A stretch of DNA of 64,000 bases from Davidsoniella eucalypti (Eukaryota; Ascomycota; Sordariomycetes; Microascales; Ceratocystidaceae): positions 310,001 to 374,000 of the forward strand of contig RMBW01000005.1 of the NCBI GenBank assembly GCA_004009845.1, in the 5' to 3' direction. The position numbers were made by a program, and so were the translations under genes. Positions within the stretch are counted from its first letter, which is position 1. Every line of letters starts with the position of its first letter. The notes beneath the pieces were generated by a model. The model was not told the origin of the DNA and made no database searches. It saw only the letters and a list, made by a program, of their open reading frames with translations. Positions 59,905 through 64,000 of the stretch are shown here, piece after piece.

Positions 59905-60637
59905 ACAATATGCGTTGACATGTGGTAGCTTGTGTCATTGTGTCTTTTCTCCGGTGAAAAGTTCTGTTTTTTCTCGTCCATAGTTCACAATTCACTTGAT
60001 CATGATACAGCGTGGGTGTTCACGCTTCGCTTTTGTAACGGCGATGCATAGACTTGGGTTGCAATTTCGGCTGGTAGGTTAGTTGGTAGTTTGGTTGGTT
60101 CATTGTTTTCTCATTTTTTTGGTTGTATATCATTTTTAGTTCATCCTGCACATGTAATCAATGTAGAGGATTAGCCGGTAATCTTCTTTGACATGAATGA
60201 AATAGTACAGCAATGCTTCTTCAACACACACTAGGATTAGATATAGTGAATGCGTTCGATCATTCCCCTCAATGTTACACCGGCAACTTCATGAGGCAAG
60301 GGTCGTCTCTTGACCGAAGGGGCCCACTTATTGTCCGCAAAATAGCTTGGTTAACCTAGCCCTCATACACTTAGCTAACTTTACTGATATTTCTTGTGGC
60401 GCTTAAAGCACCCACGAAATTTTTCTGTCACATGACTGTGCCCTCTTTAAGTGGGTCAACTCAGAACTCTGCATCACCAAATTCCCAGACCCAGTCTGGC
60501 GCTCTCTCACAGTATAGTCCAGTATTCTCAACACCCAATCGAGAGGCACATTCAAGGTATTTACGAACCTCCCTCGAAACGAAGATCTCGTTTTCTTTTC
60601 AATAATAATCGTCATATACTAACACACAGCCGTCCAG
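59905..60637. other. intergenic region and RPL32 leader, probably with a leader intron
   Basis: The left part is the 3' region of the J-protein gene (T/G-rich). The right end is the RPL32 leader. A consensus TACTAAC branch at 60617-60623, a CAG acceptor at 60627-60629 and a GTATTT donor at 60557 suggest an intron in the 5' untranslated region, ending eight bases before the ATG. Confidence 0.45.
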
Positions 60638-61600
60638 ATGGTTTCCGCCAAGTCTCACGTTCCTATCGTCAAGAAGCGTATGTTCATCAATATATTTCCC
60701 CCACCAACATTTTGTATCACGAATTGGAAATTTGGGGAAAAAAAGGTTTTTCTCCATCGTCACAACCGATAACCACGCCAATCTACCGAATCGACGGCCT
60801 CAATCGATACATTTGACAAATCTACAATGCGAATACCACCAACATGAGCATGAGAATTAACTCGAATTTCTACCAACATTTTCCAATCGACGACAATTCA
60901 CATATCCGACACCGAATGATCAGTTAGACTGACTATAAGTTTTATTCAGACCGGGCGACCTTCAAGCGTCACCAGAGCGACCGCTTTATGCGCGTTGGTG
61001 AAAGCTGGAGAAAGCCCAAGGGTATCGATGGCCGTGTTCGCAGACGGTTCCGTGGTACCATCCGCATGCCCAAGGTATGTTATATCCTGAACATCCACCA
61101 AGCGCATAGACAACCCTTTTTTTTATCTCTATAAGGAAGTCGTGTGCTCTATGTACGATTCATTTCTAACAGACTTTTCCTGCTATAGATCGGTTACGGT
61201 TCCAACAAGAAGACCCGTTTCCTGACTCCTTCCGGCCACAAGTCCTTCCTTGTCAGCAACGTCCGTGACATCGAGCTGCTGCTGATGCACAACCGCACCC
61301 ACGCCGCTGAGTACGTCTTTTCGCCATCACATTACATGAGTCTTGCGCAATTGAGATCCGCTCTATCTACGAGATCCTACGCTCAGTCTGACACATTGTG
61401 TCCCAGGCCATATCTCGTAGACCAGACTAATTCCTTTCTGCTTTGAGTTCTCGCATCGTTTCGTCTGTACTCTCACTAACAAAACTTATAGGATCGCCCA
61501 CAACGTCTCTTCCCGCAAGCGTGTCGAGATCATCTCTAAGGCTAAACAATTAGGTGTCAAGGTCATCAACGCCAAGGCCAAGGTCACCACCGAGGTGTAA
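60638..61600 (+). CDS. RPL32: 60S ribosomal protein L32 (eL32)
   Basis: Predicted 131-residue protein from four exons: 60638-60677, 60950-61074, 61189-61310 and 61492-61600. eL32 is an archaeal/eukaryotic large-subunit protein. The model reads MVSAKSHVPIVKKHRATFKRHQSDRF at the start (split here as two motifs, VPIVKK and FKRHQSDRF), then ESWRKPKGIDGRVRRRFRG, PKIGYGSNKKTRFLTPSGHK, FLVSNVRDIELLLMHNRTHA and AEIAHNVSSRKRVEIISKAK. All three splice joins restore conserved family sequence. Introns are comparatively long for the window (272, 114 and 181 bp), common in ribosomal protein genes. A further intron in the leader is likely. Confidence 0.97.
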
Positions 61601-62148
61601 ATGTGCTTTTAGGCGTACAAGTGAATTCAAACAAGAAAAAAAGGCTCCTCGGGTTATATGGGTGTTCTGTTTTCTATTTTAACGAAAGAATAAATGGAGA
61701 TTTCCCTCTTCTGAAAAGAAAAGAAAAAAAACACATACACACTTCCAGACTCTTAAAAGCAACATGCACATATGCACACTGATCACCATGGGCAACCCTT
61801 CAAGAGAAGGGGGTGACGGACACATCTGGAGTCTTTTCGAGACAAAGGACATGACTTGACGATGGTCTTTGTGGTTTTTTATGGCATTTACTATCGGAAG
61901 GTTTTAAAAGGGGATAACGGTGTATCAAGGACACAGGATAATTATGAGTATTTTTTGATGTTCATTTCATTATATTGACTATATGGATATTGATGGCTTG
62001 ATGATATGTATAGAATCTAACTTGCGGAAAACAAATCAAATAAGATTCGATAACAGGCTGCGAGTAAATAATGTAGTACATAAAATCTTGAAATCGTCGA
62101 TATCGAGCGGTACAGTGGTGATGGAGACTGTAGGTCACGCAAAGCTGC
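61601..62148. other. convergent 3' intergenic region
   Basis: The region between the RPL32 stop and the small minus-strand ORF. A-rich near 61635 and 61715-61735. No gene seen. Confidence 0.5.
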
Positions 62149-62271
62149 TTATTTGAAGCAACTCAAGCCACAGAAGCTCATTCTCCAGGGACCACGACGA
62201 ACCTTGCCGTGCTGGTCGACCGAGACTGAAGTGCCTAAGTGACGGCTGCCGAGGAACTTGAAGATCTGCAT
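62149..62271 (-). CDS. candidate short peptide gene, 40 residues, unknown function
   Basis: A short frame (ATG at 62271, TAA at 62149) encoding 40 residues. I do not recognise it. The peptide begins MQIFKFLGSRHLG, has a central VDQHGKVRRGPWR and ends MSFCGLSCFK; it is basic, with two Cys near the end. Codon use is like that of well expressed neighbours (CTC, GGC, GTC, CAC, AAG). On the minus strand a TATATAA box lies 151 bp before the ATG (62422-62428), and the leader between them is rich in A, C and T and contains no other ATG, so this would be the first start on the transcript. Alternatively it may be the last exon of a longer spliced gene, since CAG directly after the ATG could serve as an acceptor. 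It is divergent from PHO8. Too short for certainty. Confidence 0.45.
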   Translation of the reverse strand: MQIFKFLGSRHLGTSVSVDQHGKVRRGPWRMSFCGLSCFK

Positions 62272-63090
62272 TATAGGTATCGAGGTAGGTGTTGATGAAT
62301 AGCGTGATTATATATAGTCGATAATGAGATAATAATGATGTGCGTGTTGGTTATTGAATGTTGAATAAGTAAGTGTAGATGATGTGCAAAATGATCCCGT
62401 TTCCTTGATCTGTACCTTTCTTTATATATTGGGACATACATATTGGGCGTTGCTGCTACCCGCTCCTCAGCCAGATGCGGCGTTGGTGTGGTAAAAGTGA
62501 CGTCAACATCAGGATTATGAATTGTGCGGTAGTGCGATCCAATACAAAGCAGCCTACATATTTGACTGTTTTTGATGACATTTCCGGTAGAGAAGCATTA
62601 CATCATAACATTGAAGACAATGAAGCTAAACCCTTACTACCAGTATTAACCCTTTGATGTTTTTTGTTGCACGCCGTACTTGCACAAAGATAAACTAAAA
62701 TTCGCGTTTTCCATTATTCCAAAGGTTCCAAGGGTACACATGCTGTTTTAGGGTCAATCTGCATAGATGCATCATGTGGGTAGGGTAACAGTCCAACGCG
62801 AGCGAGTTCTGATTGGCTGATAAGAAACGGGCTCAGACCCCGGCTTTGTTTGGCTTGCGACTTGACGAGCTCAAATTGGAGAGTTTACATCACATCCAAG
62901 TCTCTCTGGTTTCCCTTTTATTCTCTTCCTTTTCCCTTTTTCTTGCTAGTCGAGTCGAGAGCTTCTGAGACAGAAGTTGTTGAGTTTTTCCTTTTCCGAG
63001 CTTGAGAAACCCCTCTTGCTTTATATCGCGCCATACATCTCTATTCAATATCTTCTTTAGTGGCTGCTAGTAGCTCTGTCCCGTGACAGC
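62272..63090. other. divergent promoter region, short peptide gene / PHO8
   Basis: An 819-bp region. The left part holds the TATA box and leader of the minus-strand short gene. The right part (62890-63090) is the CT-rich PHO8 leader. No other gene is supported; the ORF at 62475-62657 has neither codon bias nor homology that I can see. Confidence 0.45.
62422..62428 (-). promoter_or_regulatory. TATA box of the short peptide gene
   Basis: TATATAA on the minus strand, 151 bp upstream of the ATG at 62271, followed by an ATG-free leader. Position fits a fungal TATA promoter; assignment depends on the short ORF being real. Confidence 0.35.
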
Positions 63091-64000
63091 ATGGTAAGTC
63101 CCGATCTCAAGCTAGATAGGCATAGAGCGATGAACACAGCCTTATCAAAGCTTCATCCTCTGACTTTAGTAACTAAAGATAAACTGCGATGGACATTCTA
63201 GGCCACTGAGAGCTCTCCTTTGCTGGCCGACATACGCGCCGAGGCAGCCAACGAAGATGCAGGCTCGTCTTCCGAAAGGCCGCAGTCGCCTAGCCGTAGC
63301 CGTAGCCGCGATCTGACGCTGTTTGCATGGGCGCTTCTAGCTACGGCCGCCGTGGTGATCACAGCCGTATGGACACAGCACTCACAAATCACTAGCCCGG
63401 CTGGCGGCAAGCGCAACCTGATCTTCATGGTCTCCGACGGTATGGGCCCCGCCTCGCTGTCACTGACGCGCAGTTATCGCCAGTATGTCGAGGGCCTCCC
63501 TATCGATAACACACTGACGCTCGACCGCCACTTTTGGGGCACTAGCCGCACGCGCTCCTCGAACTCGCTGGTTACTGATAGCGCTGCTGGTGCCACTGCT
63601 TTCTCCTGTGCCAAGAAGAGCTACAACGGCGCTATCTCTGTCCTCCCCGACCACTCGCCCTGCGGCACTGTTCTAGAGGCTGCCAAGCGTGCCGGATATA
63701 CTACTGGTCTTGTTGTGACCACTGACATTACCGACGCTACCCCCGCCTGCTTCGCTAGCCACGTCCTGACCCGTGGAGAGATGGACGAAATCGCCGTTCA
63801 GGAGGTCGGTCTGGGCCCTATGGGTCGCAGTGTTGATCTGATGCTCGGTGGTGGTCGCTGCCACTTCCTGCCTGGCTCTGTCGAGGGTGGTTGCCGTGCT
63901 GATGATCTGGACGTTGTCGAGAAGGCGGGCGAGCTTGGCTGGAACTACGCCGGTGACCGCAAGTCCTTCGATGCCCTGAAACACGGCGAAAACGTAACCC
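63091..64000 (+). CDS. PHO8: vacuolar alkaline phosphatase, PHO8 type (5' part, cut by window edge)
   Basis: Two exons are visible: 63091-63093 (only the ATG) and 63203-64000 and beyond, giving the first 267 residues. Alkaline phosphatase hydrolyses phosphate monoesters with a Ser nucleophile, two Zn and one Mg ion; Pho8 is a type II vacuolar membrane protein. After a short cytoplasmic tail with an acidic/Ser region (ATESSPLL start, then RSRSRD), a membrane anchor lies at about 38-60 (LTLFAWALLATAAVVITAV). The catalytic domain begins with KRNLIFMVSDGMGPASLSLTR (metal-binding Asp) and contains LVTDSAAGATAFSCAKKSYNGA, with the Ser nucleophile of the DSAAGATA motif. GLVVTTDITDATPACFASHV and LGGGR also fit the family. 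The Met-only exon is needed because no other ATG opens the frame. Confidence 0.92.

Overview
This window looks like nuclear DNA of a filamentous ascomycete (Pezizomycotina, probably Eurotiomycetes; the class is an inference). Its genes are broken by short introns of about 55-230 bp with GTAAGT/GTATGT-type donors and CTGAC/CTAAC-like branch sites. It carries typical filamentous-fungal genes: a NoxR-type NADPH oxidase regulator, fungal urate oxidase, a trifunctional HIS4 and a Rictor-type TORC2 subunit. Spliced models were built by hand from frame continuity and splice sites; each multi-exon model keeps an open frame and reaches a length normal for its family.

Layout from left to right: the 3' end of a gene that may encode an Rsc4-like chromatin protein (1-588, +); a raffinose synthase/alpha-galactosidase-type GH36 protein (941-3947, -); beta-MPP (4998-6841, +); trifunctional HIS4 (8018-10660, -); TAF9 (12545-13285, +); a serine-rich protein of unknown function (17358-19136, +); an F-box/LRR-like protein (23224-26267, +); ribosomal protein S16 (27523-28616, -); the ESCRT-II subunit SNF8/VPS22 (29259-30041, +); Rictor (30605-34980, -); urate oxidase (37927-38896, +); mitochondrial uL13m (39598-40199, -); the SOD1 copper chaperone CCS1 (41033-42420, +); NoxR (51974-53925, +); mitochondrial glutamyl-tRNA synthetase (55613-57601, -); a type I J-protein of the Xdj1/Ydj1 class (58424-59904, +); ribosomal protein L32 (60638-61600, +); a candidate 40-residue peptide gene (62149-62271, -); and the start of a vacuolar alkaline phosphatase, PHO8 type (63091-64000, +, cut by the window edge).

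Most genes are core housekeeping genes arranged as independent convergent or divergent pairs. I see no biosynthetic cluster, operon, CRISPR array or toxin system. Three long gene-poor intervals stand out: 13.3-17.4 kb, 19.1-23.2 kb and 42.4-52.0 kb. The last holds the clearest mobile element, a 489-bp non-autonomous element with perfect 62-bp terminal inverted repeats and a TA target duplication (46821-47309).

The points most worth following up are that element; the short peptide gene with its own TATA box and ATG-free leader; a urate oxidase without a C-terminal peroxisomal tripeptide; two perfect TGACTCA (Gcn4/CpcA) sites upstream of HIS4; upstream ORFs overlapping the starts of the GH36 and serine-rich genes; and several extremely small exons (a Met-only exon in PHO8, a 24-nt internal exon in RPS16).
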